This document shows, one piece after another, positions 44,251 through 54,462 of a stretch of 64,000 bases of DNA. Position numbers and translations under genes: made by a program. The notes beneath the pieces are model-generated. The model saw only the letters and a program-made list of their open reading frames with translations. It ran no database searches and was not told the origin of the DNA. Origin of the DNA: Parapontixanthobacter sp963736595 (GTDB taxonomy: Bacteria; Pseudomonadota; Alphaproteobacteria; Sphingomonadales; Sphingomonadaceae); contig CAVTPG010000002.1 of NCBI GenBank assembly GCA_963736595.1, forward strand, positions 434,001-498,000, given 5' to 3'. Numbering within the stretch: the first letter of the stretch is position 1; the number at the start of each line of letters is the position of its first letter.

Positions 44251-45567
44251 ATGGCAGACCTTTTTGGCGATGATGCAGAGCAAGCTGCTGCGACGAACCT
44301 GACGCGCGCTGACGCACCGCTGGCAGACCGATTGCGGCCGCAATCCCTGACGCAAGTCATCGGACAGGAGCATCTGACCGGACCAGATGGCGCAATCGGG
44401 CGCATGGTGGCCGCGGGCAAGCTGTCCAGCATAATTTTGTGGGGACCACCCGGCACAGGCAAGACGACCATCGCGCGTTTGCTTGCGGATAGTGTGGGAA
44501 TGCGTTTCGCCGCGATCAGCGCGGTTTTTTCAGGCGTGGCGGACTTGAAAAAGGCCTTTGCCGAGGCTGACAAGATGGCCGATGCGGGGCATTTGACGCT
44601 GCTGTTCGTGGACGAGATCCACCGCTTCAATCGCGCGCAGCAGGATGGCTTTCTGCCCTTTGTAGAACGCGGCACAATCACGCTGGTCGGCGCAACGACC
44701 GAAAACCCCAGCTTTGCTTTGAATGCTGCATTGCTAAGCCGCGCGCAGGTGCTGATCCTTGAGCGGTTGAATGCCGATGCGCTGACGGAATTGTTGACCC
44801 GTGCCGAAGCACTCGAAGGTCCGCTGCCGCTAACAGATGACGCGCGCACGGCGTTAGTGGCGAGCGCCGATGGCGACGGGCGTTTTCTGCTCAATCAGGC
44901 CGAAACGCTGTATAATGCGAAGCTGACAAGCCCGCTCGATCCGGTAGCGATGGGCAAGTTTTTGCAGCGCCGCGTGGCAGTGTACGACAAGGATCGCGAC
45001 GGTCATTACAATCTGATTTCCGCGCTGCATAAATCGGTGCGTGGCTCCGATCCGCAAGCCGCGCTGTATTATCTGGCGCGGATGCTGACGGCTGGCGAAG
45101 AACCGCTTTATCTGTTGCGCCGCCTTGTGCGGATGGCGGTCGAAGACATCGGCCTCGCTGACCCGCAGGCCTTGCAGCAGTGCCTGGCTGCAAAGGACGC
45201 CTATGACTTCCTCGGCAGTCCGGAAGGCGAGCTCGCCATTGCGCAAGCGTGCCTGTATCTGGCGACCGCACCCAAATCCAATGCTGCTTATGCAGCGCAA
45301 AAAGCCGCGTGGAAAAGCGCGAAGGAAACCGGCAGCCTGATGCCGCCACAAAACATCCTGAATGCGCCGACCAAGCTGATGAAAGACATCGGCTACGGCA
45401 AGGATTATGCCTACGATCCCAATGCACAAGACGGTTTTTCCGGTGCGAATTACTGGCCGGAAGAAATGGAGCCGCAAACCTATTACGAGCCGGTCGAGCG
45501 CGGGTTCGAGCGCAAGATTGCAGAGCGTATTGCGTATTGGAACAAGCTGCGGAGCGGGCGCGATTGA
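44251..45567 (+). CDS. rarA: Replication-associated recombination protein A (RarA/MgsA)
   Basis: A 438-residue AAA+ ATPase that acts at stalled replication forks. Walker A GPPGTGKTT (61-71), Walker B FVDEIHRF, sensor ATTENPSFALNAALLSRAQ and the tetramerisation domain (HKSVRGSDPQAALYYLARML) are all family-typical. Start ATG 44251. The stop is followed by a possible TTG or ATG start of the next gene within 30 bases, so co-transcription is likely. Confidence 0.96.
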   Translation: MADLFGDDAEQAAATNLTRADAPLADRLRPQSLTQVIGQEHLTGPDGAIGRMVAAGKLSSIILWGPPGTGKTTIARLLADSVGMRFAAISAVFSGVADLKKAFAEADKMADAGHLTLLFVDEIHRFNRAQQDGFLPFVERGTITLVGATTENPSFALNAALLSRAQVLILERLNADALTELLTRAEALEGPLPLTDDARTALVASADGDGRFLLNQAETLYNAKLTSPLDPVAMGKFLQRRVAVYDKDRDGHYNLISALHKSVRGSDPQAALYYLARMLTAGEEPLYLLRRLVRMAVEDIGLADPQALQQCLAAKDAYDFLGSPEGELAIAQACLYLATAPKSNAAYAAQKAAWKSAKETGSLMPPQNILNAPTKLMKDIGYGKDYAYDPNAQDGFSGANYWPEEMEPQTYYEPVERGFERKIAERIAYWNKLRSGRD

Positions 45568-45593
45568 CGCGTTCGGCATCGACTAGCGCGACT

Positions 45594-46475
45594 ATGCGGC
45601 GCTTCACGCATTTTCTAGGGCTTGATTGGTCGGGTGCAAAGGGGGCACGGCAGAAGGGGATTGCGCTGGCCATTGCCGATGCACAAGGCGGGCCACCTGT
45701 GCTGGTGCACACAGATAAGCCGTGGTCACGTCAGGACATTTTGGAACTGATCCGGAATGATATGCCGCGCGACACGCTGATCGGCATGGACCTTGGCATC
45801 GGGCTGCCGTTTCAGGATTGCGGCGCGTATTTTCCGCGACACGAACGCTCGCCTAAAAACGCGCGCGAGCTATGGGCGCTAATCGATCAGATATGCGCCG
45901 ATGATCCCTATCTGGAAGCAAGCAGCTTTGTCGATGACCTCGCGTTTGCGCCTTATTTCCGACGTCATGGCTCACGCGAAGGCACACACTTCCGCTGCGA
46001 TGATGCGCCGCACGGTCGCGGACGGTTTCGCGCGACCGAACACGCGCAAGCGGCAATGGGCTGCAAACCCTATTCCAATTTCAACCTTGTCGGAGCCGCA
46101 CAAGTCGGCAAATCTTCCTTAACGGGAATGCGGATGCTGCATCAGCTTGGCGAGGCGGTCAGCGTGTGGCCCGTCGATCCGTTGCCTTATAACGGCCCGG
46201 TCGCGGTCGAAATCTACACCGGCCTAATATCGGTTGAAGCCGGACGCAGCGCCAGCCGCAGCAAAATTCGCAGTTACGAAGAGCTGGACGCCGCTCTGAC
46301 CGTTCTCGGCTCGCCGAAAACACGCAAAACGGGCGCGATCGATGATCACAGCAGCGATGCTTTGCTAGCCGCTGCATGGTTGCGCGCGGTCGCGCACAAG
46401 CCGCTTTTGTGGTCGCCGCCAGCCATGAGCGAAGAACTTGCACAAACTGAGGGCTGGACATTTGGCGCAATTTGA
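45594..46475 (+). CDS. Putative RNase H-fold protein (DUF429-like)
   Basis: A 293-residue protein. The N-terminus FLGLDWSGAKGARQKG, then LIGMDLGIGLPF, and the C-terminal DDHSSDALLAAAWL resemble the acidic motifs of RNase H-fold predicted nucleases (DUF429-like): three aspartates at strand ends. I choose ATG 45594; a TTG at 45564 overlaps the rarA stop. Position right after rarA suggests, but does not prove, a link to replication repair. Enzymatic function is unproven and I call it only from motif spacing. Confidence 0.65.
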   Translation: MRRFTHFLGLDWSGAKGARQKGIALAIADAQGGPPVLVHTDKPWSRQDILELIRNDMPRDTLIGMDLGIGLPFQDCGAYFPRHERSPKNARELWALIDQICADDPYLEASSFVDDLAFAPYFRRHGSREGTHFRCDDAPHGRGRFRATEHAQAAMGCKPYSNFNLVGAAQVGKSSLTGMRMLHQLGEAVSVWPVDPLPYNGPVAVEIYTGLISVEAGRSASRSKIRSYEELDAALTVLGSPKTRKTGAIDDHSSDALLAAAWLRAVAHKPLLWSPPAMSEELAQTEGWTFGAI

Positions 46476-46517
46476 AGCAATCGCGCCGCCGCAGCCTCTT
46501 TTGCGGTAAGCATATGT

Positions 46518-46593
46518 GCCGGCTTAGCTCAGTTGGTAGAGCAGTTGATTTGTAATCATCAGGCCACGCGTTCGAATCGTGTAGCCGGCACCA
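46518..46593 (+). tRNA. tRNA-Thr (anticodon TGT)
   Basis: 76 nt with encoded CCA. The acceptor GCCGGCT/AGCCGGC, D arm and T arm ACGCG-TTCGAAT-CGTGT (one G-T pair) fold. The anticodon stem GTTGA/TCATC has one T-T mismatch at 28-42. The loop TTTGTAA gives anticodon TGT. Confidence 0.95.
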
Positions 46594-46718
46594 GCTTCCC
46601 TCAACGCTGATAAGGCGTGCTTCACGAAAGCGCGCGAAAAGTTCTCCGCAAACCGCGATAATCATGTAACCGAACATCGCGATCCGGCGAACAGTCTGGC
46701 GGGTCAACCGGGGATATC

Positions 46719-48870
46719 ATGAAAAAACTAATCCTTCTTGCCATCATCATCGGAGCGATCGCAGCATTCTTTCTGGGTGGCGGAGCGGAGTATTTCTCGC
46801 TCGATTTTCTGAAGTCGCAGCGCGAAAGTTTCGATGCGCTTTATGCCGATCGGCCAGTGCTCGTCATCGCAGGATTTTTCCTGATCTATGTCACGACAAC
46901 GGCGCTATCCCTGCCCGGAGCCGCCATCCTGACCCTGGCAGCGGGCTATCTGTTTGGCCTTGTCACCGGCACGATCATCGTCTCATTCGCTTCCACAATC
47001 GGCGCAACTCTGGCGTTTCTGTCGGCGCGTTTCGTCCTGCGCGACTGGGTCGAGGCCAAATTCGGTGAGCGGCTGCGCACGATCAACAAAGGGATCGAGC
47101 GAGAAGGCGCGCTGTATCTCTTTTCGCTCCGACTAGTCCCATTCATCCCGTTTTTCATCGTCAATCTGGTGATGGGTCTGACGCCGATAAAATTGCGAAC
47201 GTTCTTCTGGGCGAGCCAGCTCGGTATGCTGATCGGCACCATCGTCTATGTGAACGCCGGAACACAGCTGGCTGATATCGAGCAGTTGTCGGACATCGCG
47301 ACACCAACGCTGATCCTGTCGTTCCTGGCGCTGGCGGCACTCCCCTGGATCGGCAAAGCGATCCTGGGCTTCATCAATCGCCGCAAGGTTTACGCTGCCT
47401 ACACGAAGCCAAAATCCTTTGACCGCAATCTGATCGTTATCGGAGCCGGATCGGCGGGTCTTGTATCGGCTTACATTGCCGCCACGGTCAAAGCGACTGT
47501 CACGCTGGTCGAAGCCAAAGACATGGGCGGTGACTGCCTTAATACCGGGTGCGTGCCGTCCAAGGCGTTGATCAAAAGCGCCAAAGTTGCGGCGACCATG
47601 CGCAATGCCGACAAATACGGACTTACGCCGCACGAGCCCGAAGTGCCGTTCAAGCAGACGATTGCCCGCGTGATGGAGATTATCAAAACTCATCGAGCCG
47701 CATGACAGCGTCGAACGGTTCGAGGGATTGGGCGTTGATGTCGTCAAAGGCTACGCCACGATTATCGATCCGTGGACCGTCGAGATCGCGCGCAACGATG
47801 GCGCAACGCAGCGCTTGACCGCACGCTCGATCATTATCGCTGCCGGGGCTGCTCCCTTCGTGCCGCCTTTGGACGGGATTGAGCAATCGGGCTACCTCAC
47901 CAGCGATACGATGTGGGACGCCTTTGCCGAAATGGACAAAGCACCGCAGCGCGTCGTGGTGCTGGGCGGTGGGCCGATCGGCTGCGAATTGTCGCAATCG
48001 CTTAGCCGCCTCGGTAGTCAAGTCACTCAAGTCGAAATGGCGGATGCAGTGCTGGGCCGCGAGGATGACGACGTGTCTGCGCTGGCGCGACAATCGCTGG
48101 AGCAGGCGGGCGTAAACGTGCTGACGGGCCACAAGGCGTTGCGGGTCGAAGGTGCGCCGGGCGCGAAACAGCTGATCGTCGAGCATGGTGGCACGGAGAA
48201 ATCCCTACCCTATGACGTGCTGATCGTCGCCGTGGGCCGCGCCGCACGCCTCACTGGCTACGGTCTTGAGAAACTGGGCGTGGACACTAGCAAAACCGTC
48301 GTCACCGACGAATTTCTCGCGACCAAATTCCCCAACATCTTTGCCGCGGGCGATGTCGCCGGTCCTTATCAATTTACCCATGTCGCCTCGCATCAGGCAT
48401 GGTTTGCCAGCGTCAATGCGCTGTTCGGCACATTCAAGAAATTCAAGGCCGATTACCGGGTCATTCCAGCAGTCACGTACCTTGATCCCGAAATTGCGCG
48501 GGTCGGCCTGAACGAACGGGAAGCGCAGGAACAAGGCATCGCTTATGAGGTCACAAAATACGACCTCGACGATCTGGACCGGGCGATCACCGAAAGCGAG
48601 ACGGCGGGATTCGTCAAAGTCCTGACTCCGCCAGGTAAGGACACCATCCTTGGCGCTACCATTGTGGGCGCTCATGCCGGCGAATTGCTGGCCGAATATG
48701 TGCTGGCCATGAAGCACGGGTTGGGCCTTAACAAGATCCTTGCCACCATCCATTCCTATCCGACGATGGCGGAAGCCAACAAGTTTGCGGCGGGCGAATG
48801 GAAGCAAGCGAACAAGCCCGAAAAACTGCTTGAGTTTGTGGCGAAGTACCACACTTGGCGGCGCGGGTAG
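46719..48870 (+). CDS. TVP38/TMEM64 membrane domain fused to a FAD-dependent disulfide oxidoreductase, frame-disrupted
   Basis: A fusion of about 717 residues. The N-terminal ~210 residues form a VTT/DedA-like membrane domain (LPGAAILTLAAGYLFG, VNLVMGLTPIKLRTFFWAS). From about residue 235 a class I flavoprotein follows: VIGAGSAGLVSAY (FAD), Cys273-Cys278 in GGDCLNTGCVPSK, NAD domain VVLGGGPIGCELSQSL, dimerisation domain ending HSYPTMAEANKFA. The architecture is known in bacteria, often called mercuric reductase-like. The frame breaks near 47690 (ATCAAAACTCATCGAG): one surplus base, then IEPHDSVERFEGLGV. It starts at ATG 46719 and its stop overlaps the GTG of the CNT gene by one base. Confidence 0.88.
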
Positions 48871-50135
48871 TGGCTATCATCACCCATTTCCAAGGAGTGC
48901 TGGGAATTGCGGCGCTCCTGCTGCTGGTCTGGGCGCTGTCGGAAGATCGCACCAACCGGCCAAGCTGGCGATGGATCGGCGGCGCATTGGCGATGCAGGC
49001 CTTGCTGGCGCTCGTAATTTTGCGCGTGCCGTTCGTGTGGGATTTGATGGCTTACGCTAATGCCGGAGTCATGGCGATCGAGCGCGCGACATTGGCCGGA
49101 TCGTCCTATATGTTCGGTTATCTTGGCGGCGCAGATTTGCCGTTCGCCTTGAACGACGGCGCGCAGCCGCCCCTCATCATCGCGTTCCAGATATTGCCGC
49201 TGGTGATCGTATTTTCGGCGCTGGCAGCGGTCCTGTGGCACTGGGGCATTTTGCAATGGCTGGTGCGCGGGCTATCCTATCTGCTGCGCCGCACATTGGG
49301 CGTCAGCGGTGTCGTTGGCCTCGCCGGAGGAGCCAATATGTTCCTTGGCGTCGTCGAATCCCCGCTGGCCGTGCGCGCCTATTTCGAGCGGGTCAGCCGC
49401 AGCGAGCTATTCGCAATTATGGTCTTGGCGATGGCCACGATTTCAGGCGCGATCCTGATCCTCTATGCGCAAACCCTGTCGCAGACAGTTCCCAATGCCG
49501 TCGGCCACATGATTTCCGCCTCGCTGATATCGCTGCCCGCTGCCTTGCTGATCGCCAAGTTGATGGTGCCGGGCGATGGCGCGACGCAGGAGGACCGGAG
49601 CGAGCCGGGCCTGAAATACGACAACACCATCGACGCGATTATTCGCGGCACGATGGACGGGATGCAGCTGTTTCTGGCGGTGATCGCAGTCATCATCGTG
49701 ATCTTTGCTCTCGTTGCTTTGACCGATCAGATTTTGGCCCTGTTGCCATTTATCCAAGGCGAGGCGATCTCGGTCAAACGCCTGTTCGGCTGGCTGTTCG
49801 CGCCGCTGATGTGGTTGATCGGAGTGCCGTGGGGTCAAGCGGTCGATGCCGGTGCCTTGATGGGGACAAAAGCGATCCTCAACGAGTATGTGGCGTATCT
49901 GGAGCTTGCCGCCCTGCCATCCGACACGTTCGATCCGCGCAGCCAGTTGATCGTCACCTATGCTTTGTGCGGTGTCGCCAATCTGGCCAGCATCGGGCTG
50001 CTTGTCTCCACCATCGGCACCTTATGCCCGGAACGCCGTGCGGAAGTGGCGGGCCTTGGCGTCAAAAGCTGGATCGCGGGCAATGCAGCCACCGCCATGA
50101 CCGGCGCGATGGTCGGGCTGGTGACATTCGCATGA
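48870..50135 (+). CDS. Concentrative nucleoside transporter (NupC/CNT family)
   Basis: A 421-residue multi-pass inner-membrane importer for nucleosides, driven by H+ or Na+. Family segments are GLAGGANMFLGVVESPLAVRAYF (G-x-x-N-x-F-x-G and ExP), SGAILILYAQTL, AIIRGTMDGMQLFLAV and LCGVANLASIGLLVSTIG. Start is probably GTG 48870, sharing one base with the flavoprotein TAG. It fits the purine genes only loosely. Downstream, CDP-alcohol transferase starts 15 bases later. Confidence 0.9.
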   Translation: MAIITHFQGVLGIAALLLLVWALSEDRTNRPSWRWIGGALAMQALLALVILRVPFVWDLMAYANAGVMAIERATLAGSSYMFGYLGGADLPFALNDGAQPPLIIAFQILPLVIVFSALAAVLWHWGILQWLVRGLSYLLRRTLGVSGVVGLAGGANMFLGVVESPLAVRAYFERVSRSELFAIMVLAMATISGAILILYAQTLSQTVPNAVGHMISASLISLPAALLIAKLMVPGDGATQEDRSEPGLKYDNTIDAIIRGTMDGMQLFLAVIAVIIVIFALVALTDQILALLPFIQGEAISVKRLFGWLFAPLMWLIGVPWGQAVDAGALMGTKAILNEYVAYLELAALPSDTFDPRSQLIVTYALCGVANLASIGLLVSTIGTLCPERRAEVAGLGVKSWIAGNAATAMTGAMVGLVTFA

Positions 50136-50149
50136 TAATCATCTGAGCC

Positions 50150-50755
50150 ATGTTCGACGCGAAGATCCGCCCGCTGATCGATCCGCCGCTTAACCGCATG
50201 GGGGCGGCATTGGCGCGCGCCGGATTAAGCGCGAATATGCTCACTGCCATCGGATTGCTGCTGGGGCTTGGCGGCGCGGTCGCGATAGCGTTTTCGCACT
50301 TTACCATCGGGCTGGCGCTGATCGTGGCGAACCGTCTGGCCGATGGGCTGGATGGGGCAGTCGCTCGCGCAACGCAGCCGACCGATCTGGGTGGATATTT
50401 CGACATCGTGGCAGATTTTGCGTTCTACGTGTCGATCCCGCTCGCTTTCGGCATTGCCGATCCGACCAACGCCCTGCCCGCTTTGGTTCTGGTCGCCAGT
50501 TTCGTGCTGACCGGAACCAGCTTTCTGGCCTTCGCCGTTATTGCGGCCAAGCGAGGCGAGGAAACGCAGGCGCATGGACGCAAGAGCTTCTTCTATTCGA
50601 CAGGTCTGGCCGAGGGGACGGAGACGGTCATCGTCTTGATCGCAATGGCAATATTCCCGGCGTGGTTCGCAGCGATCGCCTATGTTTACGCTGCGCTATG
50701 CGTATTAACGGTCATCCAGCGAAGTATTCTCGCCGCGCTCACTTTCAGGAATTGA
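50150..50755 (+). CDS. CDP-alcohol phosphatidyltransferase family protein
   Basis: A 201-residue inner-membrane enzyme that makes phospholipid headgroups or related lipids. The CDP-AP signature DGLDGAVARA...GGYFDIVAD (DGxxAR-8x-GxxxDxxxD, near 65-90) is complete. About five hydrophobic helices follow. It is smaller than PgsA or PssA and the alcohol is unknown. It is 15 bases after the CNT gene, and its end overlaps the convergent DUF1499 gene by 11 bases. Confidence 0.88.
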   Translation: MFDAKIRPLIDPPLNRMGAALARAGLSANMLTAIGLLLGLGGAVAIAFSHFTIGLALIVANRLADGLDGAVARATQPTDLGGYFDIVADFAFYVSIPLAFGIADPTNALPALVLVASFVLTGTSFLAFAVIAAKRGEETQAHGRKSFFYSTGLAEGTETVIVLIAMAIFPAWFAAIAYVYAALCVLTVIQRSILAALTFRN

Positions 50756-51611
50756 GCTTGCCGTCGATGGCAACGCGCAATTCGCGCACGCGTTCGGCGT
50801 TTTTGCCAAGGTCGCTTTGTCCAACGCGGCTGACCGAGCGCAAATCAATGACCGATCCGGCACCCTCGACAGAGCGAATGCGGGCTACGACATCGTCCTT
50901 GAACCCGTACCAGAAGGTTTCGTCGGTTCCCTCGACGCGCCCTTCCGCAAGATCGGTCGTCACGTCTTTCAATCCTTGTGCCGCGAACACGCCAGCGACC
51001 ACATCGGCCACTTCACGCGGCGATGCGGCTGTCACCAGCGGCTCCATATCGGCGTAAAGCTCGGCGTTGATGCCTTGCAAAGTCTTGCCGTCCATTCCGT
51101 CCAAGGCCCGGTCGTAAACATTGATCGGATTGGCGTCTTCTGCCTCGCGCTCTGCCAGAAGTTCGGCGGAAAACATCGGCGGATCGGCGGGATTGGTCGT
51201 CACATCGTGGATTGGATTATCGCCCGCCTTGTCTCGGACACCAGCCAGAAAAACGAACGCTCCGACCGGGATGGCCAGCGCGATCAGCGGTACGATCCAG
51301 TTGCCGCGCGGCTTTTTGATCAAAGCCCACAGCAATGCGATGATGGCGAGGATCGACACCGCCGTCAGCACCCACGGCCCCCAGCCGATCGTCATCGTGC
51401 CAAGCCCGAACTGCCAATTCCACAGGCCGATCTTGCTGCCGATCGCCGCTGCTGCAAACCAGAGCGGCAAAAGCACGGCGAGCAGCAATGCAAACCGTCC
51501 CAGCCGCGCTTGCAAAGGCTTTCTCACAACAGGATCGGCGGCAGGCGCGGCTACCGGCTCCGCATTGGCGGGCGGTACGGCGGGATCGTGATGGATGTCG
51601 TTATCGGTCAT
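50745..51611 (-). CDS. DUF1499 domain-containing membrane protein
   Basis: A 288-residue protein: a cytosolic Ala/Pro-rich start, three membrane helices (about 42-62, 72-98, 105-124) and a soluble DUF1499 domain. DUF1499 hallmarks are NPIHDVTTNPADPP and the C-terminal IDLRSVSRVGQSDLGKNA. Function is unknown. The gene stands alone; queF follows on the same strand in the upstream direction. Confidence 0.87.
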   Translation of the reverse strand: MTDNDIHHDPAVPPANAEPVAAPAADPVVRKPLQARLGRFALLLAVLLPLWFAAAAIGSKIGLWNWQFGLGTMTIGWGPWVLTAVSILAIIALLWALIKKPRGNWIVPLIALAIPVGAFVFLAGVRDKAGDNPIHDVTTNPADPPMFSAELLAEREAEDANPINVYDRALDGMDGKTLQGINAELYADMEPLVTAASPREVADVVAGVFAAQGLKDVTTDLAEGRVEGTDETFWYGFKDDVVARIRSVEGAGSVIDLRSVSRVGQSDLGKNAERVRELRVAIDGKLNS

Positions 51612-51650
51612 GCGCCCTGACTGCCGATGATTGCGCAGTTTGGCAAGATG

Positions 51651-52118
51651 TCAGCCGCGCCCGCGATAAGGTTGTACCCCTTGTTCCGGCACCCACAGCC
51701 CTTCGGGCGGCGCGCTGCTTTGCCAGAATACGTCGATCGGGATGCCGCCGCGCGGATACCAGTACCCGCCGATCCTGAGCCAGCGGGGCTGCATTTCCGC
51801 GACCAGCCGCTGGCCGATGCCGACCGTCACATCCTCGTGAAAACCGGCATGATTGCGGAAGCTGCCCAGGAACAGTTTCAGCGATTTCGATTCGACGATT
51901 GTATCCGCCGGAGCATAATCCAGCACCAGATGCGCAAAGTCAGGCTGACCGGTTACCGGGCACAAAGACGTGAATTCAGGGGCGGCAAAGCGCGCAAGAT
52001 ACAGAGCATCGGGGCGCGGATTGGGCACGTAATCCAGCACCGCCTCTTCCGGAGAAGCAGGCAGCGCGCTATTCTGGCCCAGATGCAAGGGCGGCGTATT
52101 GTCAGGTGTGTCGCTCAT
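51651..52118 (-). CDS. queF: NADPH-dependent preQ0 reductase QueF (type I)
   Basis: Reduces preQ0 to preQ1 in queuosine synthesis. 155 residues, the short form. The catalytic Cys lies in FTSLCPVTGQPDFAH and the family motif ESKSLKLFLGSFRNH is complete. Start is ATG 52118 (MSDTPDNTPP). No other que genes are nearby. About 165 bases upstream separate it from the divergent envelope protein gene. Confidence 0.95.
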   Translation of the reverse strand: MSDTPDNTPPLHLGQNSALPASPEEAVLDYVPNPRPDALYLARFAAPEFTSLCPVTGQPDFAHLVLDYAPADTIVESKSLKLFLGSFRNHAGFHEDVTVGIGQRLVAEMQPRWLRIGGYWYPRGGIPIDVFWQSSAPPEGLWVPEQGVQPYRGRG

Positions 52119-52285
52119 ACCGCGCCTGTGCCGCACATATTCCGTGCGTGCAAGGCAACGGTTGGCGTGCGCACATACCGGGGCTATGAGCAGCGCCCAA
52201 CGCAAACCTTACGCTCAGTGACTGTTCACACCGTATGCTGACAAGGAAAGCGCAACCTTCTGGCTGGAGCTGCTCCCCCGACATT

Positions 52286-53474
52286 ATGACCTCGCTGCGC
52301 CTCTTCCTACCCTGTTTCTCGTTTGTCGCGTTTGCGCTGCGACGCTGTCGGTCTTTGTGGCAGGGCCCGTGTCCGCGCAATCTGTGCAGGATTTTCAATT
52401 ACCGCCCTCGCCTGACGAAACGCCCGATGTGCAAGGTCCGGTGGATGGCGATGCGCCGGTGGTGCGTACCACCCGTCCGCCGGTCGATAACGAGCCCACA
52501 CCAACGACCACGCGAACGCTGCGACCCGTCCCCCGCGATACGCCGACTGTGTTGCCCAATACCCAAACGGCTCCCGCACCAGCGCGACGCATTACGTCGC
52601 AACCCGCTTCCTCGCCGGTAACGCGGCCAGCCCGGACGCAGCCAGTGCCGCTCCCGAGACAATTGGAACAAGCTGACCCGTCTGCAGTGAACGAAGAACT
52701 CTCGCCGCCAAGTGACCTCGCAGGCGATGGCGGAAGCGAAGTTGCACCTCCACTCCGCTCGCCAAATGTGCCAATATCATCACCACCCGCGCCAATCGAC
52801 GAGCCGGAGCAGGACGGCTTTGCCTGGTGGTGGTTCGCCGTGATCGGCGCTATTGCGGGCGCAGTGGCAGTATGGCTGAGAGGGCGCAGCAAACGTGACT
52901 TGCCCGTGCCGACGATCGAGCGCCCCACGCCGAAATCCGCCAATAACGGCGCTCCTAATGGCTCTGCGGGCGCTGCCAGCAACCACGCCGCAACACGCCT
53001 GCGCAACTCACCATGCGGGTGGAAGCGATAAAACTCACGCGCAGTTTTATGAATGCAACGCTGGATTACCGCATCATCCTGCGCAATCGCACCGACTCCG
53101 CTGTGAACAATATCGCCATCGGAGCCAAGCTCGTCGCCGCACATGGCGCGCTGCCCGTCGAGCAGCAGATTGCAGGCGCGCATACCGAATTGGACGCAGC
53201 GCATCGGATCGAACGGCTTTCTCCCAGCCAGAGCAAGACAATCGAAGGCAAGCTCACCCTGCCGCTCAGTGCGATCCAGCCGATCCGGCAGGGCAATGCC
53301 TCGCTCTTCGTTCCGATCCTGCAATTGCGCGCGGATGGTCCCATGATCGAGCCAGTCATTCGCAGCACCGTGATCGGGCAAGTCGCTGCGGGCGGCACGG
53401 AGCGATTGCAGCCGTTCAATCTTGGCGATCCGCCACAAAGCTATGCGGCTTTGTCGCAACGCGCGTTGGACTGA
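52286..53474 (+). CDS. Unknown envelope protein with Pro-rich region and TM, frame-disrupted twice
   Basis: No recognised family. The N-terminus MTSLRLFLPCFSFVAFA begins a signal peptide at ATG 52286. At 52339 one base is missing: the signal ends in the next frame (ATLSVFVAGPVSAQ) and cleavage after AQ is likely. A long Pro/Thr-rich stretch follows, then a TM helix (WWWFAVIGAIAGAVAVWLRGR). Near 52988 a second missing base moves the frame to RNTPAQLTMRVEAIKLTRSF..., a beta-rich domain to LSQRALD at 53474. The restored size is about 397 residues. Two breaks in one gene suggest sequence error; without expression data the exact protein is tentative. Confidence 0.62.
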
Positions 53475-53501
53475 TCATCGCCGCTGCGCTAGACCGCAGG
53501 C

Positions 53502-54341
53502 ATGGACAGCCTCATCACCGCGCACGAACTTAGCGCCTTAACCGACACGATCCTCATCGACGCCAGCGCGCATCTGCCCGATGCCAAGCGCAACGCCCAA
53601 GTCGAGTTTCATGCCGGACATATTCCGGGCGCGCGCTTCCTCGACCTTGCCAGCTTCTTCGACCCGCAATCATCCGTCCCCAAAGCCGTGCCAACGCCGC
53701 AGCAATTTGCCGACCGGATGCAGGCGCTGGGTGTATCGCCGGACAGCCGCGTCGTCCTGTATGATGACAGCAAAATTCGCACAGCTTGCCGTGCGTGGTG
53801 CATCTTTCGCCTGAATGGAATGCGCAATGTCGCGATATTGGATGGCGGCTTGCGGGCGTGGCGCGATGCCGGATTGCCGCTGGAAAAAGGCGAGCCGGAG
53901 ATTGCCCGCACCACTTTCGCCGCGCCCGAACCACATACCGCCACTCGCAGCAAACAAGATATGCTGACCAATATCGGCGAACAGAGCGAGCAAGTCGTCG
54001 ATGCGCGCGATGCGGGCCGCTTTTCCGGCACAGTGCAAGACAATGTGCATGATCTGCCGAGCGGACACATTCCGGCCTCGTGCAATCTGCATTTCCCCAA
54101 GCTGCTCGATGACACAGGTTGTTTTCTGGCGCCCGCACAGCTGCGCGAACGCTTCGAGGAAGCTGGCATCGATCTCAAAAAGCCGGTCATTGCAACGTGT
54201 GGCAGCGGCGTTACGGCTTGTGTGTTGCTGTTCGCCCTGCACCTCATTGGAGTGGATGACACGGCCTTGTATGATGGCAGTTGGGCCGAATGGGGCAGCG
54301 ATCCCGACACGCCCAAAGCGACGACCGCAGCAACCGCATAA
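53502..54341 (+). CDS. sseA: 3-mercaptopyruvate/thiosulfate sulfurtransferase
   Basis: Tandem rhodanese domain protein, 279 residues. The first domain is inactive-like (no Cys), the second carries CGSGVTACV (catalytic Cys232 region). This SGVTAC loop is typical of mercaptopyruvate sulfurtransferase. It is in the sulfur-rich segment upstream of metC. Both genes run in the same direction, but 121 bases apart, so separate promoters are possible. Confidence 0.92.
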   Translation: MDSLITAHELSALTDTILIDASAHLPDAKRNAQVEFHAGHIPGARFLDLASFFDPQSSVPKAVPTPQQFADRMQALGVSPDSRVVLYDDSKIRTACRAWCIFRLNGMRNVAILDGGLRAWRDAGLPLEKGEPEIARTTFAAPEPHTATRSKQDMLTNIGEQSEQVVDARDAGRFSGTVQDNVHDLPSGHIPASCNLHFPKLLDDTGCFLAPAQLRERFEEAGIDLKKPVIATCGSGVTACVLLFALHLIGVDDTALYDGSWAEWGSDPDTPKATTAATA

Positions 54342-54462
54342 TCGCCGCCAATCCGGCACTCAAACCGACTTAGCAGGGTACAGGCGCACATTACCCCTTC
54401 ACGCGTTCGCCAGAGGCGCTACGGTGCGCTGCGACTATCGCGGAATTGGGGATTGTTAAGCT

